DNA of 64,000 bases from Bacillus_BD sp963787345 (GCA_963787345.1 CAWBCW010000027.1:372001-436000); one strand, 5' to 3'. Shown: positions 1 to 9,802, counted from the stretch's first letter. Translations and numbers: made by a program. Notes: generated from the sequence alone by a model not told the origin.

Positions 1-1644
1 AGACGAAAGAAATAATCTCTGTTCCAGAGCCTGTTGAGACTGGATCTATTTTAATTGAAAATAGAACAGGGAGAATCATTAGCTTTGTTGGCGGCCGGAA
101 TTATCATCGGGAACAGACGAATCATGCAACGAATGCCATTCGTCCAAATGGTTCAACGATGAAGCCGTTACTCGTCTATGCACCCGCTTTTGAATTGGGC
201 ACACTTTCACCAGGAAGTATTTTGCCTGATGTACCATTAAAACTTGATCCATCTGCTCCAAATAAAATCTGGCCAAAAAATGCTAATGGTCGGTTACAAT
301 GGGCTCGTTACAGCAAGGACCGCTTTATCTAAGTCCTATAATATTTCAACCGTAAAAGCATATGTTGACATTATCAATACGAGACCAGCCCAATACTTAG
401 AAAAAATGGGGTTTACCTCTCTAACAGAAGCCGATTTTGTCAATCGCTCTACCGCCCTTGGTGGGATGACAAACGGAGTAAGCGTTGAAGAAAACACAAA
501 TGCATTTGGAACTTTCGCTAATAATGGCCAATTTATCGATGCCTATATGATTGAAAAAATTACGGACAAAGAAGGCAATGTTATTTATCAGCATGAGGTT
601 CAACCTGTAGACGTATTTAGTCCACAAACCGCTTATTTAACTTATGATGTATTAAGAGATACGATTAGCTCAGGAACAGCAAGATCTCTTAAAAGCCGCC
701 TAAAATTTAGTTCAGATTGGGCTGGAAAAACAGGTACTACCCAAGACTATAAAGATGTATGGTTTGTTGGAGTAAATCCAAATGTTTCATTCGGTATATG
801 GATGGGCTACGATACACCGAAACCATTAGAGAGAAGCTATCGAGGAATGAGCTATCTTAATCGAAACCTTTATTTATGGGCACAATTAATGAATAAGGCC
901 TATGATGTGAATCCAGAACTTATCGATCCAAGCGAACGTTTAGCAAGACCAAGTGGAATTGTCTCACGATCAATCTGTGGAGTCACCGGTCTATTGCCAT
1001 CCAAAGCTTGTGCCGATGCCGGACTTGTCCGAACAGATTTGTTTAACGAGAAATTTGTACCAAGACAAGGGGACAGTAATTTAGAAAAAGGCAGATTTGT
1101 CACAGTCGGTCATACAAAATATACAGCATTAAATTCAACCCCTGCTGAATTTGTTGAAATAGGCTATGTAGTAAATTCAGATACGATCCAAAAGTTCCTT
1201 GGGGTATCAACAGATCCAAGTAGATTAACCATTAATAACAGGTCATTAAACAGCTCTCTTTCGGCAACGAAAACCTTGAAGGATAACGGAAAATCACCAT
1301 CAGCGTTGAATGTTACAACTTCAGGCAACAGCATTAGCTGGGGTACGCATCCTGAGCATGATATTATTGGTTATCGAGTGTATAAAAATGGAGGCAGGGT
1401 TGCAACTGTAAAAGCTGGAGGGGCTCTTTCATATCAAGGTGATCAAGGCTCTTACTACATTACTGCTGTCGATATTGCCGGTAATGAATCAGGGCCATCC
1501 AATGTAATCGAAATTGGACAACCTAAAGCGCCAGAACCTAAGGAGTTGCCAGTTGAAAATATACCTAGCGATCCAGGTTTACCAGTTGAAACACCAGATC
1601 CTGTACAGCCACAAATTGAAGCAGAAGCAAAGCAAAGTCAATAA
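1..1644 (+). pseudogene. Class A penicillin-binding protein, C-terminal part, frameshifted; 5' end outside the window
   Basis: This encodes the transpeptidase part of a bifunctional peptidoglycan synthase. All three penicilloyl-transferase motifs are present: STMK at 153-164, SYN at 334-342 and KTGT at 727-738. The first lies in a different frame from the other two. Codons read in frame 3 to about 293, then sense continues in frame 1. Deleting one T at 294/295 gives a continuous reading through NGRYNGLVTARTAL, so a single-base insertion is the simplest explanation. A C-terminal fibronectin type III module lies at about 1300-1530, followed by a Pro/Glu-rich tail, as in several Bacillus class A PBPs. 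Which PBP paralogue this is cannot be settled. The shift may be real or a sequencing error; without it the gene looks healthy. Confidence 0.85.
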
Positions 1645-1651
1645 TTCGTAT

Positions 1652-1690
1652 ATAGATAAGCACCTTCCTTTTTGGAAGGTGCTTATCTAT
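1652..1690 (+). terminator. Stem-loop after the PBP gene
   Basis: A 17-bp perfect stem (1652-1668 with 1674-1690) has a 5-base loop eight bases after the PBP stop. No T-run follows directly, so it may act with the next hairpin. Confidence 0.6.
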
Positions 1691-1721
1691 TACCCAATTA
1701 GGTATAGAATACATAATAAAG

Positions 1722-1749
1722 AGGTCACCGAATTCCTAGTGACCTTTTT
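1722..1749. terminator. Bidirectional terminator between PBP gene and ccpA
   Basis: AGGTCAC (1722-1728) pairs with GTGACCT (1739-1745) and is followed by TTTTT on the plus strand and CTCTTT on the minus strand. It lies between two convergent genes and can serve both. Confidence 0.7.
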
Positions 1750-1767
1750 AATGTTTATCTATTCACA

Positions 1768-2769
1768 TTATTGTTTCGTAGATGCCCTTTCCTCAACTCG
1801 ATGAGGAAGAATTACTTTATGTTCTGGAACCTCTTCTTTATTCATTAGTTTTGTTAATAAACGCATCGCTACAGCACCGATATCATATAACGGCTGTACA
1901 ATTGTTGTTAATTGCGGACGTACCATTAATGATAATTTCGTATTTTCAGACGTAATTACTTCAAAATCATCTGGTATAACAAAGCCTTTATCTTCTGCGC
2001 CATGAACAACTCCTAAAGCCATTTCGTCAGAAGCAACAAATACAGCAGTCGGCTTAATATCTGACTCAAGGAATTTCTCAAACGCTTCAATTCCTGAATC
2101 ATATGTATAATCACCTTCTTGAACGAAATCTTCATTGTATTCAATTCCTGCTTCACTTAGTGCCCGTTTATAACCAACTAGTTTTTTCTCAGCATTAACA
2201 GGTTCATGTAATGGGCCAATTACCATCGCAATTTTTTTATGGCCGCGCTCAATAAAGTTATTAATCGCTTCGTAGACTGCTTGTTCATGATCAATATTTA
2301 CAGAAGGAATTTTTCCCGTTTCTTCCATAGACCCTGCGAGTACGACTGGGACCGGTGATTTTTCAAACTCAGAAACATGTTCTTCTGTAATATTCCCACT
2401 CATGAATACAAGTCCATCCACTTGCTTCCCAAGCATTGTATTTAATAAACGTAACTCTTTATCGACATTTTGATCGGAATTGCTTAAAATAATGTTATAA
2501 TTGTACATCATCGCAATGTCTTCAATCCCTCTAGCTAATTCAGCAAAAATCATGTTTGAAATGTCGGGAATGATTACTCCAACCGTTGTTGTCTTTTTAC
2601 TTGCCAGACCCCTTGCCACAGCATTTGGACGATAGCCTAAACGGTCAATGACTTCCATTACTTTCTTCCTTGTTGTCGGTTTCACATTTGGATTTCCATT
2701 AACAACCCGGGAAACGGTTGCCATCGATACATTTGCTTCCCTTGCAACATCATAAATCGTGATGTTCAT
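1768..2769 (-). CDS. ccpA: Catabolite control protein A
   Basis: CcpA is a LacI/GalR-family regulator. With phosphorylated HPr it binds cre sites to repress or activate carbon-use genes. The N-terminal helix-turn-helix and hinge are nearly identical to B. subtilis CcpA (TIYDVAREANVSMATVSR, then a conserved ASKKTTTVGVIIPDIS), followed by a periplasmic-binding-like effector domain ending in IGAVAMRLLTKLMNKE. I chose the ATG at 2769, giving MNITIYD, because AGGAG stands 8 bases before it; a GTG three codons upstream overlaps that site. Next to aroA(G) as in B. subtilis. Oddity: the usual GFDNT/SFDNT segment before LSLMVRPQL reads TSENT here. Confidence 0.97.
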   Translation of the reverse strand: MNITIYDVAREANVSMATVSRVVNGNPNVKPTTRKKVMEVIDRLGYRPNAVARGLASKKTTTVGVIIPDISNMIFAELARGIEDIAMMYNYNIILSNSDQNVDKELRLLNTMLGKQVDGLVFMSGNITEEHVSEFEKSPVPVVLAGSMEETGKIPSVNIDHEQAVYEAINNFIERGHKKIAMVIGPLHEPVNAEKKLVGYKRALSEAGIEYNEDFVQEGDYTYDSGIEAFEKFLESDIKPTAVFVASDEMALGVVHGAEDKGFVIPDDFEVITSENTKLSLMVRPQLTTIVQPLYDIGAVAMRLLTKLMNKEEVPEHKVILPHRVEERASTKQ

Positions 2770-2970
2770 ATTTTCCACTCCTCTTTATTGATCGAATGTA
2801 TCTTTTAATACCTATATATTACCCTTATTTATTTAATTCCACTTTATATTAAGAAAATAGACCTACCTTATATCATACATGACTTTTAATATACGTGAGT
2901 CCATTCAAAGCTGCAATATTAATATCTAATTTTAACATATTTTTCATTTAATATTTATGTATACCAAGAA

Positions 2971-2996
2971 AAAACCTTCCGTTAAAGGAAGGTTTT
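2971..2996 (-). terminator. Intrinsic terminator of aroA(G)
   Basis: AAAACCTTCC (2971-2980) pairs with GGAAGGTTTT (2987-2996). On the minus strand the stem runs into TTTTTTCTTGG just past the aroA(G) stop. Confidence 0.85.
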
Positions 2997-3020
2997 ATTG
3001 ATAAAGGATCATGAACATGA

Positions 3021-4097
3021 TTATACTTTAACAAATGTTGTTTTTTGAATTTCACTCCAGAACTCGTCAAATTGTTGTAAATCCATTTGTTGAGCAGAGT
3101 CTGATAAAGCGACAGCTGGATCCGGATGTACTTCAGCCATAACTCCATCAGCACCAATCGCAAGAGCAGCTTTTGCGCATGGAAGTAAAATGTCTCTTCT
3201 GCCTGTTGAATGAGTCACATCAACCATGACTGGTAAATGTGTTTCTTGTTTAAGGATAGGCACAGCAGAGATGTCGAGTGTATTACGTGTTGCTTTTTCA
3301 TATGTGCGAATGCCGCGTTCACATAGAATGATTTGATTATTGCCTCGGGACATAATGTATTCCGCCGCATTAATGAATTCATCTAATGTTGCAGCAAGAC
3401 CGCGTTTTAAAAGAATCGGTTTATTTACTGAACCAGCAGCTTTTAGCAATTCAAAGTTATGCATATTTCGAGCACCAATTTGAATTACATCAATATAATC
3501 TAGAGCCTTTTCAATATCTGTTGTTGAAACAATTTCGCTAATGACCGCTAAATCATATTCATCAGCGACTCTCTTAAGAATTTTTAACCCCTCTTCTCCA
3601 AGACCCTGAAAGTCGTATGGAGAGGTTCTAGGTTTATAAGCGCCGCCACGGAGCAATTTAAGTCCCTTTGCTTTAACAGACGCAGCAACGGCTGCAACTT
3701 GCTCATATGATTCAACTGAACATGGTCCAAAAACAAAGCTTGGGATTCCATTTCCAATAATTTCATCTTTAATTTTAACATGTGTATCCTCAGCTTTTTT
3801 CTTACGAGAAACAAGTAAAGCTTTTTTATGATCATCCTGTTGCAGACTTAAACCAGCTTTGAATATTTGCTTAAATAGGTGGATAATAACAGAATCTTCA
3901 AAGGGACCATTATTGTTTTCTTTAATCAAATCCAGCATATGCCGTTCACGGACCGGGTCATATTTATTAACTCCTTGAGATTCTTTTGCACGGCCAATTT
4001 CTTGTACTGTACGTGCTCTCTCATTAATTAGATCTAATAATTGCAAGTTAATATTTTCAACCTTTTGTCTTAATTGATCCAATTCATTATTTCCCAC
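3021..4097 (-). CDS. aroA: Bifunctional DAHP synthase / chorismate mutase
   Basis: It joins phosphoenolpyruvate and erythrose-4-phosphate to make DAHP, the first step of aromatic amino-acid synthesis. An N-terminal chorismate mutase domain of the AroQ type (residues about 1-85; LINERARTVQEIGRAK) gives feedback control by chorismate or prephenate. The DAHP synthase domain follows, with GPCSVES, LLRGGAYKPRTSPYDFQG, HSTGRRD and EVHPDP motifs. The 358-residue length equals the B. subtilis protein (AroA there, often called AroG). The start is a GTG at 4097 with GGGGCG about 10 bases upstream; it aligns with the B. subtilis N-terminus. It lies upstream of ccpA on the same strand, but a terminator separates them. 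Confidence 0.96.
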   Translation of the reverse strand: MGNNELDQLRQKVENINLQLLDLINERARTVQEIGRAKESQGVNKYDPVRERHMLDLIKENNNGPFEDSVIIHLFKQIFKAGLSLQQDDHKKALLVSRKKKAEDTHVKIKDEIIGNGIPSFVFGPCSVESYEQVAAVAASVKAKGLKLLRGGAYKPRTSPYDFQGLGEEGLKILKRVADEYDLAVISEIVSTTDIEKALDYIDVIQIGARNMHNFELLKAAGSVNKPILLKRGLAATLDEFINAAEYIMSRGNNQIILCERGIRTYEKATRNTLDISAVPILKQETHLPVMVDVTHSTGRRDILLPCAKAALAIGADGVMAEVHPDPAVALSDSAQQMDLQQFDEFWSEIQKTTFVKV

Positions 4098-4300
4098 TTT
4101 TTCTTCGCCCCTTTTTTGTTGATAAAAAAATGATCATGCTATATGACTCGTCCTTTATCGACCTATTAAAATATGATACATTTTTTATGATTACGGTTAT
4201 TATATATGAACTAAAAATGAATGTCACGCATTTTCTCTCTTTTGCTTAAACGCTTTTATGTAATAAAGCAAAAAAACCAACTTAAAGAAGGTGTATTCCT

Positions 4301-6460
4301 TTGGAAAAACGTAAGAAACTTTTTGCCTTAGATATCGGTACCCGATCAGTCGTAGGCATCATATTAGAAGAGCAAAATAATGAAAGCTATCATGTTATCG
4401 ATATTTTAACAATGGAGCATTCTGAACGCGCCATGCTAGACGGGCAAATTCATGACATATTAGCTGTCTCTAAAATTATTAAAAAAATTAAAACAGATTT
4501 AGAAAAAAAACATGGTCCCTTAAAAAAGGTTAATGTCGCTGCAGCTGGGCGTGCATTAAAAACAGAACATGCGCAAGTTACAATCGATATTGCAGGAAAA
4601 CCAATGATTCAAAAGGAAGATATTTTACATTTAGAATTAAGTGCTGTTCAACAAGCCCAAGGATTCGTCGCTGAAAAGCAAAGCAATGGTGAGAAGCTTC
4701 AAAACTATTATTGTGTTGGTTATTCGGTCTTAGATTATAAATTAGACGATGAACCGATTGGTAATTTAATTGATCAACAAGGAGAAGAGGCATCCGTTGA
4801 AATTATCGCTACATTTTTACCAAGAGTTGTTGTCGAATCTTTAATAGCTGCACTAAACCGAGCAGATTTAGAAATGGAAGCAATGACGCTTGAACCTATT
4901 GCAGCGATTAATGTCTTAATCCCCCCATCAATGAGAAGGCTCAATGTTGCTTTAGTCGATATCGGCGCCGGAACCTCTGATATCGCTATTACCGATCTTG
5001 GAACCGTTATTGCTTATGGAATGGTACCAATTGCAGGAGATGAAATAACAGAAGCGATCAGTGATCAATACTTATTGGATTTCCCTTTAGCCGAGAAGGC
5101 AAAAAGGGAATTATTCACAAGTAAGCAAATGAAAATAACTGATATTTTAGGTTTCGAAACAGAGGTATCAAGAAATGAAGTCATCCAACAAATAACGCCT
5201 GCACTTGATAAATTAGCAGATTCAATTTGTGAAGAAATTCTAAAACTAAACAATCAGAAACCACCAAAAGCAGTTATGCTTGTAGGCGGAGGAAGTTTGA
5301 CGCCTGAGATAACGAACAAAGTTGCGCAGGGATTAAACCTTCCCGGAAATCGAGTTGCGGTTCGCGATATTCATGCCATATCATCTGTTACATTAGATGA
5401 TGGTATAGAGAAAGGGCCTGAACTAGTGACACCGATTGGAATTGCCATTTCTGCACAAAAATCACCTGTTCAATATCGGACGGTCTTTGTGAATGAACAA
5501 CCCGTTCGGCTATTTGAAGTAAACCAAATAACTGCCGGTGATTGCCTACTTGCCAGTGGAATTAAAATCAATCGCTTGTACGGAAAACCGGGAATGGCTT
5601 TAATTATTACCCTAAATGGCCATTCGATTACAATTCCAGGCAGTCATGGTGAAGCACCAACCATATTGAAAAATGATACTCCGTGCAGTCTTGACGATCC
5701 GATTGAAAATGAAGATCATCTCATCGTGATAAAAGGTAAAGATGGCGCACAACCAACTGTTTTTATTAAAGATCTACTAGATGGCACCCCTGAGAAAATG
5801 ATTAAAATAAATGAAAAGTCATATACGATCGGAGCTAAAATAACCTGTAATGGAAAAGTGACTTCTCCTGAAAACATTATTTCTGATCGTGATGTAATCC
5901 AATGTGAATTTCCAAAGACAATTGAAGAGTTATTAAAGGGATTGAATTTACAAAATGAAATCGAAACTCTGCGACCGTTTAGAATAAACTTAAATAAAAA
6001 AGAAACCTTCATTCCTCCATTTTCTGGGAAGTTATTCCGGAATGGAATCGAAGTCAAGTTATCAAGCAGCTATGAGCATCTAGATGAGTTAACGATCGAG
6101 GAGAAAATAAAACCTACAGTAAAAAAATTGGCCGAAATCAAGCAAGTTTTGTTTTCTCAAAGTATCCCTGTTACGTATAACGGAAAATCCCTTCTGTTGA
6201 CGAAACACATTACAGAGTTTAAGCGAGACAATGAGGTTTTATCAGAGGAAGACCTTATTAACGATGGAGATATAATTACCTACGAGAAAAAGAAGCTCGA
6301 GCCTTTTATTTTTCAGGATTTATTCAAGCATGTTCAAATTAAAATGCCTCCAAAAGCGTCTGGCCGCTTTACATTATTACGAAATAATCAACAAACTACG
6401 TTTTATGGAAAAATTGAACCAGGTGATGAACTCAAAATCGAGTGGCCGATCGAAAGGTAA
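4301..6460 (+). CDS. FtsA/PilM-like actin-fold protein with long C-terminal extension
   Basis: The first ~380 residues form an actin-like ATPase fold of the FtsA/PilM type: FALDIGTRSVVG (phosphate 1), VDIGAGTSDIA (phosphate 2, about residues 225-235) and VMLVGGGSLTP (adenosine motif). Classical FtsA is about 420-440 residues; this is 719. The extra ~330 residues are charged and Lys/Ile-rich with no membrane segment, and I see no C-terminal amphipathic helix as in FtsA. The start is a TTG at 4301 with AGAAGGTG 7 bases before it. It is monocistronic, facing away from aroA(G). A related FtsA-domain protein occurs in many Bacilli, but its function is not established. A role in cell division or envelope assembly is inference. 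Confidence 0.8.
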   Translation: MEKRKKLFALDIGTRSVVGIILEEQNNESYHVIDILTMEHSERAMLDGQIHDILAVSKIIKKIKTDLEKKHGPLKKVNVAAAGRALKTEHAQVTIDIAGKPMIQKEDILHLELSAVQQAQGFVAEKQSNGEKLQNYYCVGYSVLDYKLDDEPIGNLIDQQGEEASVEIIATFLPRVVVESLIAALNRADLEMEAMTLEPIAAINVLIPPSMRRLNVALVDIGAGTSDIAITDLGTVIAYGMVPIAGDEITEAISDQYLLDFPLAEKAKRELFTSKQMKITDILGFETEVSRNEVIQQITPALDKLADSICEEILKLNNQKPPKAVMLVGGGSLTPEITNKVAQGLNLPGNRVAVRDIHAISSVTLDDGIEKGPELVTPIGIAISAQKSPVQYRTVFVNEQPVRLFEVNQITAGDCLLASGIKINRLYGKPGMALIITLNGHSITIPGSHGEAPTILKNDTPCSLDDPIENEDHLIVIKGKDGAQPTVFIKDLLDGTPEKMIKINEKSYTIGAKITCNGKVTSPENIISDRDVIQCEFPKTIEELLKGLNLQNEIETLRPFRINLNKKETFIPPFSGKLFRNGIEVKLSSSYEHLDELTIEEKIKPTVKKLAEIKQVLFSQSIPVTYNGKSLLLTKHITEFKRDNEVLSEEDLINDGDIITYEKKKLEPFIFQDLFKHVQIKMPPKASGRFTLLRNNQQTTFYGKIEPGDELKIEWPIER

Positions 6461-6521
6461 GCATTGATATTTTATTCGGCATTCAGAAGATGTCGTTTAT
6501 GGAAGTATATTTTTTGAATGT

Positions 6522-6578
6522 AAAAAAGGCTGAAAATATGCAAAAAGGAATAAAAACCTGCATATTTTTAGCCTTTTT
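6522..6578. terminator. Long bidirectional terminator
   Basis: AAAAAGGCT and AAAATATGCA pair with TGCATATTTT and AGCCTTTTT across a ~16-base loop. T-rich sequence lies on both sides. It ends the FtsA-like gene. Confidence 0.8.
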
Positions 6579-6644
6579 ATAATTTTGGACATTTAACAAA
6601 AGCGCCCAATCGCATTAGTCTTCTACCGGGAAATAAAAAAAGAA

Positions 6645-7335
6645 TTATTTTAAGTGCTCCATATGAAAAGAAATGTTCCTCTAAGAAAGTAGCAACAAAG
6701 AAATAGCTATGATCATAGCCTTCCACTTTCTCGTAATTTACTACCCCATTATTTTCCCGAGCATTCTGTAAAAAATAAGTTTCATCTAATTGTTCTGGAT
6801 AACGATCATCTTCAGTTCCTTGCGTGATAAGAATTGGAGGCATACCAGCTTCTTTGATCAATTCTGAAGCATCCCATTCTTTCCAAGCCCTTTGATTCTC
6901 ACCTAAATAAGTTGAGAAAGCTTTTATCCCCCTTGGAACTCTACTAGGACTTAAAATAGGAGCAAAGGCAGAAATGGCTTTGAATCTTGCCGCATTTTTC
7001 ATGCCAATCACTAAAGCACCATGACCGCCCATTGAGTGGCCCATAATACTTTCTCCCCCTGAAAAGTGAGGGACCAAAGATGATCCGATCGCTGTCAACT
7101 CTTCCACTATATACGTATACATTTTATAATGCTTCGCCCACGGATCTTGTGTTGCACTTAAATAAAAACCCGCGCCTTTTCCAAGGTCCCATCCGTACAC
7201 GTCAGCCACATGTTCACCATGTGGGGAAGTGTCCGGAATCATAACAGCCGCTTGATATTTTTTGCCAATCGTTGAAATCCACTTTTTTGACTAAAGTTAT
7301 CGTCTGTACACGTTATACCAGACAGCCACCGAAAG
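6645..7335 (-). pseudogene. S-formylglutathione hydrolase (esterase D family), decayed
   Basis: The recognisable part carries family landmarks: WLSG.TCTDDNF, IPDTSPHGE, the nucleophile elbow GHSMGGHG, and EGYDHSY with the catalytic histidine. At least three lesions are visible. The first ~50 residues are missing, and a TGA precedes the WLSG region in frame. One base is missing in the A-run at 7258-7263, which separates TCTDDNFSQKSGFQRLAK from YQAAVMIPDTSP. A second loss of one base near 6672 replaces the natural C-terminus (…SFHMEHLK, stop at 6645-6647) with unrelated residues running to 6577. Only 6577-7242 is open now. It occupies the place of ytxJ beside ytxH. Probably no longer functional. 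Confidence 0.85.
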
Positions 7336-7400
7336 AGCGATGTTACTCAATAAGTTTGAGACTCACTTTCACACTCTCCATATGTTAAAGTCGTACGGAT

Positions 7401-7853
7401 TTATTGACCTAATTTGCTCTCTGTCTCGTCAAATGCTTTTTTCGTCTCATCAAGTTTTCTCCGTATTTCCGATTGTGGACCTTGTTCAAATAATTCGTCG
7501 ACTGGATTTTCTATAGTTGTGTCTGACGGCTTCATATTTCTAACTTTTTTCACTAAATCAACGGATTGTTCGGATACCTTTCTTGAAATGGTCGAAGTTT
7601 TATCCTTAACCGTTGAAGATAGCTCATTTCCTTTTGTGATGGCCTGACTTCTTAAATGATCCGTTTTATCTCTTAATGTGTACGCTTGATGGTTAATATC
7701 TTGACGCAATTCTCTGCCTGATTTTGGTGCAAATAATAGTGCTGCAAGTGAACCAATAATCGCTCCTGTAACAGCGCCAAACATAAAATCCTTAGCATGA
7801 ATTCCATCATTTCTCTTATCTGATTCATAACTATTTCGCTCATAATCAGCCAT
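7401..7853 (-). CDS. ytxH: YtxH family general stress-type protein
   Basis: A 150-residue protein with a YtxH/gas-vesicle-like N-terminal segment: a short hydrophobic, glycine-rich helix (FGAVTGAIIGSLAALLFAP, about residues 25-43) followed by KSGRELR. The rest is polar and coiled-coil-like with many Lys, Ser and Glu. The ATG at 7853 overlaps the ytxG stop (TAATG) and has GGGAGG upstream. Reading on upstream would only duplicate ytxG sequence. In B. subtilis ytxGHJ is a SigB-controlled stress operon; I found no convincing SigB promoter here, and ytxJ is absent. Probably membrane associated; molecular role unknown. Confidence 0.9.
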   Translation of the reverse strand: MADYERNSYESDKRNDGIHAKDFMFGAVTGAIIGSLAALLFAPKSGRELRQDINHQAYTLRDKTDHLRSQAITKGNELSSTVKDKTSTISRKVSEQSVDLVKKVRNMKPSDTTIENPVDELFEQGPQSEIRRKLDETKKAFDETESKLGQ

Positions 7854-8296
7854 TACAATTCCTCCCTTTGCATATACACTTTTCTCTGCTTTCTTTCCTG
7901 CCATTTATCCTTTAGTTCTAGAATAACTTGTCCCCATTGGAGAACATTTACAAGCTTATCTTTATTTTCTTCAAACTGATCATTAATCGAAGCCGACATA
8001 TTTTGAAGTGATCCATTAAATTTACGAACAGAATCCCCAACATCTTTAACAGCACCGACTACACTGTTTAAACTTTCAGCTTTATTCTGAATATCACTAG
8101 CTAATTCATTCGTTTTATGTAAAAGAATCGTCGTTTCCTTCGTTACTCCATCTAATTGTTTTTCCAGACCTGATAGGGTACTTGCCACATTATCAAGCGT
8201 TCCCTGTAAAGACTTTAAAGTTCTTGATAAATAAATCACTAAAATCAGAAAAGCGATAGCAATTAAAGCTACACTTAAATATAAAATTAGAATCAA
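7853..8296 (-). CDS. ytxG: YtxG, DUF948 membrane-anchored coiled-coil protein
   Basis: 147 residues. An N-terminal membrane helix (LILYLSVALIAIAFLILVIY, about residues 2-22) precedes a long amphipathic region with heptad-like repeats, the DUF948 pattern. The TTG start at 8296 is supported by GAGGAGGTG 7 bases upstream. The stop overlaps the ytxH start, so the two are translationally coupled. It lies downstream of murC on the same strand; the murC terminator makes a separate promoter likely. Confidence 0.9.
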   Translation of the reverse strand: MILILYLSVALIAIAFLILVIYLSRTLKSLQGTLDNVASTLSGLEKQLDGVTKETTILLHKTNELASDIQNKAESLNSVVGAVKDVGDSVRKFNGSLQNMSASINDQFEENKDKLVNVLQWGQVILELKDKWQERKQRKVYMQREEL

Positions 8297-8453
8297 GAAA
8301 AAACACCTCCTCTTTTTCTATCTATTTCCGTCCACCCATTCATGTAAACCCGTATGCTATAGTTATTTATATATATAACAAAATTTTACCATACTCAAGG
8401 AGACTTTCAATTCATAACCTTGTTTAATTTTAAATTTATTCATCATATAAAAA

Positions 8454-8492
8454 AAAGGAAGTATTGTTGATCTCATCATCAATACTTCCTTT
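8454..8492 (-). terminator. murC terminator
   Basis: AAAGGAAGTATTG (8454-8466) pairs perfectly with CAATACTTCCTTT (8480-8492). On the minus strand the stem is followed by a run of eight T residues. Confidence 0.9.
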
Positions 8493-8497
8493 TTATC

Positions 8498-9802
8498 TTA
8501 AGAATGTGTTAGCAAGTTTTCATAAGCAACTTGAAATTTTTGAATATCTCCAGCGCCCATGAATATAATGACGCCATGTTCATGGATCTTTAAAGGTGTC
8601 ATATCTTCTACATTGATTATTTGTGAATCAGGGATTTTAGCTTGTAAATCATTAATTGATAATTTTCCATGATTTTCTCTTGCTGACCCAAAGATCTCAC
8701 ATAAATAAGTTTTATCTGCTAATTTCAGGCTTTCCGCAAAGCTATCTAAAAACGCCTGTGTTCTTGAAAACGTATGTGGCTGAAAAACAGCGACAATTTC
8801 TTTTTCAGGATACTTTTGTCTTGCTGCTTCTATTGTAGCCGTTATTTCCGTCGGATGATGGGCATAGTCATCAATCAGAATTTGTGAGCCTGTATTTTTT
8901 TCAGAAAACCGTCTTTTCACGCCTTGGAAACTTAAAAGCCCCTGTTTTACTAATTCTGTATCGATGCCTTCATATTGGCATAAAGCAATCACAGCTAATG
9001 AATTCAAAATATTATGGTCTCCATAACTTCTAATCGAAAAAGCATCATAGAATGTATTTCTAATAAAAACATCAAAAGTTGTACCTTCCGTCGTTTTTAC
9101 GATATTGCGGGCTTGAAAATCATTATCGTCCCCTAAACCATAAAAAAGAACGGGTACTTTTGCTTGAATCTTTTGTAAGTATTCATCGTCCCCACAAGCA
9201 AATATTCCTTTATTCACTTGCATGGCCATTTCTTCAAATGCCGCACATACATCATCAATATTCGCAAAATAATCAGGATGATCAAAATCAATATTGGTCA
9301 TGATGGCATAATCAGGGAAATAAGAAAGGAAATGCCTGCGATATTCACATGCTTCAAATGCAAAATATTCTGCATTCTGTACACCCTTACCTGTACCATC
9401 ACCAATTAAATAATTCGTTGGTTTGGCACCGCCAAGTACATGAGCGAGTAAACCAGTCGTTGATGTTTTTCCATGTGCACCCGTAACTGCTATACTCGAG
9501 AACCGTTTCAAAAAGTCACCTAAAAATTGATGATATCGTACAATGGGAAGACCAAGCTTCATTGCTTCTTGGATTTCCTCATGTGTATCCGGAAAAGCAT
9601 TTCCTGCAATAATCGTCATTCCAGGTTGTATGTTTTCTTTTTGAAAAGGAAGGATCTTTACTCCTGATTGCTCTAATGCTACTTGTGTAAAAAAGTGCTT
9701 TTCTACATCAGAGCCTTGAACTTGCTCGTTCATATCATGTAGTATTTGCGCAAGGGCACTCATTCCTGATCCCTTAATCCCTACGAAATGGTAATTAGTC
9801 AT
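8498..9802 (-). CDS. murC: UDP-N-acetylmuramate--L-alanine ligase
   Basis: It adds L-alanine to UDP-MurNAc in the cytoplasm, the first peptide step of peptidoglycan precursor synthesis, using ATP. Visible are the N-terminal UDP-binding loop HFVGIKGSGMS, the ATP-binding TGAHGKTSTT (P-loop), and the C-terminal IDDYAHHPTEI typical of Mur ligases. Length is 434 residues. I chose the ATG at 9802 (MTNYHFVG) because GGAGG stands 9 bases before it and it matches the B. subtilis start; the open frame extends five codons further to a TTG that overlaps that site. It lies between sftA and ytxG, as in B. subtilis. Confidence 0.97.
   Translation of the reverse strand: MTNYHFVGIKGSGMSALAQILHDMNEQVQGSDVEKHFFTQVALEQSGVKILPFQKENIQPGMTIIAGNAFPDTHEEIQEAMKLGLPIVRYHQFLGDFLKRFSSIAVTGAHGKTSTTGLLAHVLGGAKPTNYLIGDGTGKGVQNAEYFAFEACEYRRHFLSYFPDYAIMTNIDFDHPDYFANIDDVCAAFEEMAMQVNKGIFACGDDEYLQKIQAKVPVLFYGLGDDNDFQARNIVKTTEGTTFDVFIRNTFYDAFSIRSYGDHNILNSLAVIALCQYEGIDTELVKQGLLSFQGVKRRFSEKNTGSQILIDDYAHHPTEITATIEAARQKYPEKEIVAVFQPHTFSRTQAFLDSFAESLKLADKTYLCEIFGSARENHGKLSINDLQAKIPDSQIINVEDMTPLKIHEHGVIIFMGAGDIQKFQVAYENLLTHS

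Noticed and set aside
4244..4262. cre-like AAACGCTTTT before the FtsA-like gene
   Set aside because: Too few matches to the full cre consensus to claim CcpA control.
8330..8370. SigB promoter before ytxG
   Set aside because: GGTTTAC and GGGTGG are present but only about 7 bases apart, far below the needed 12-15.
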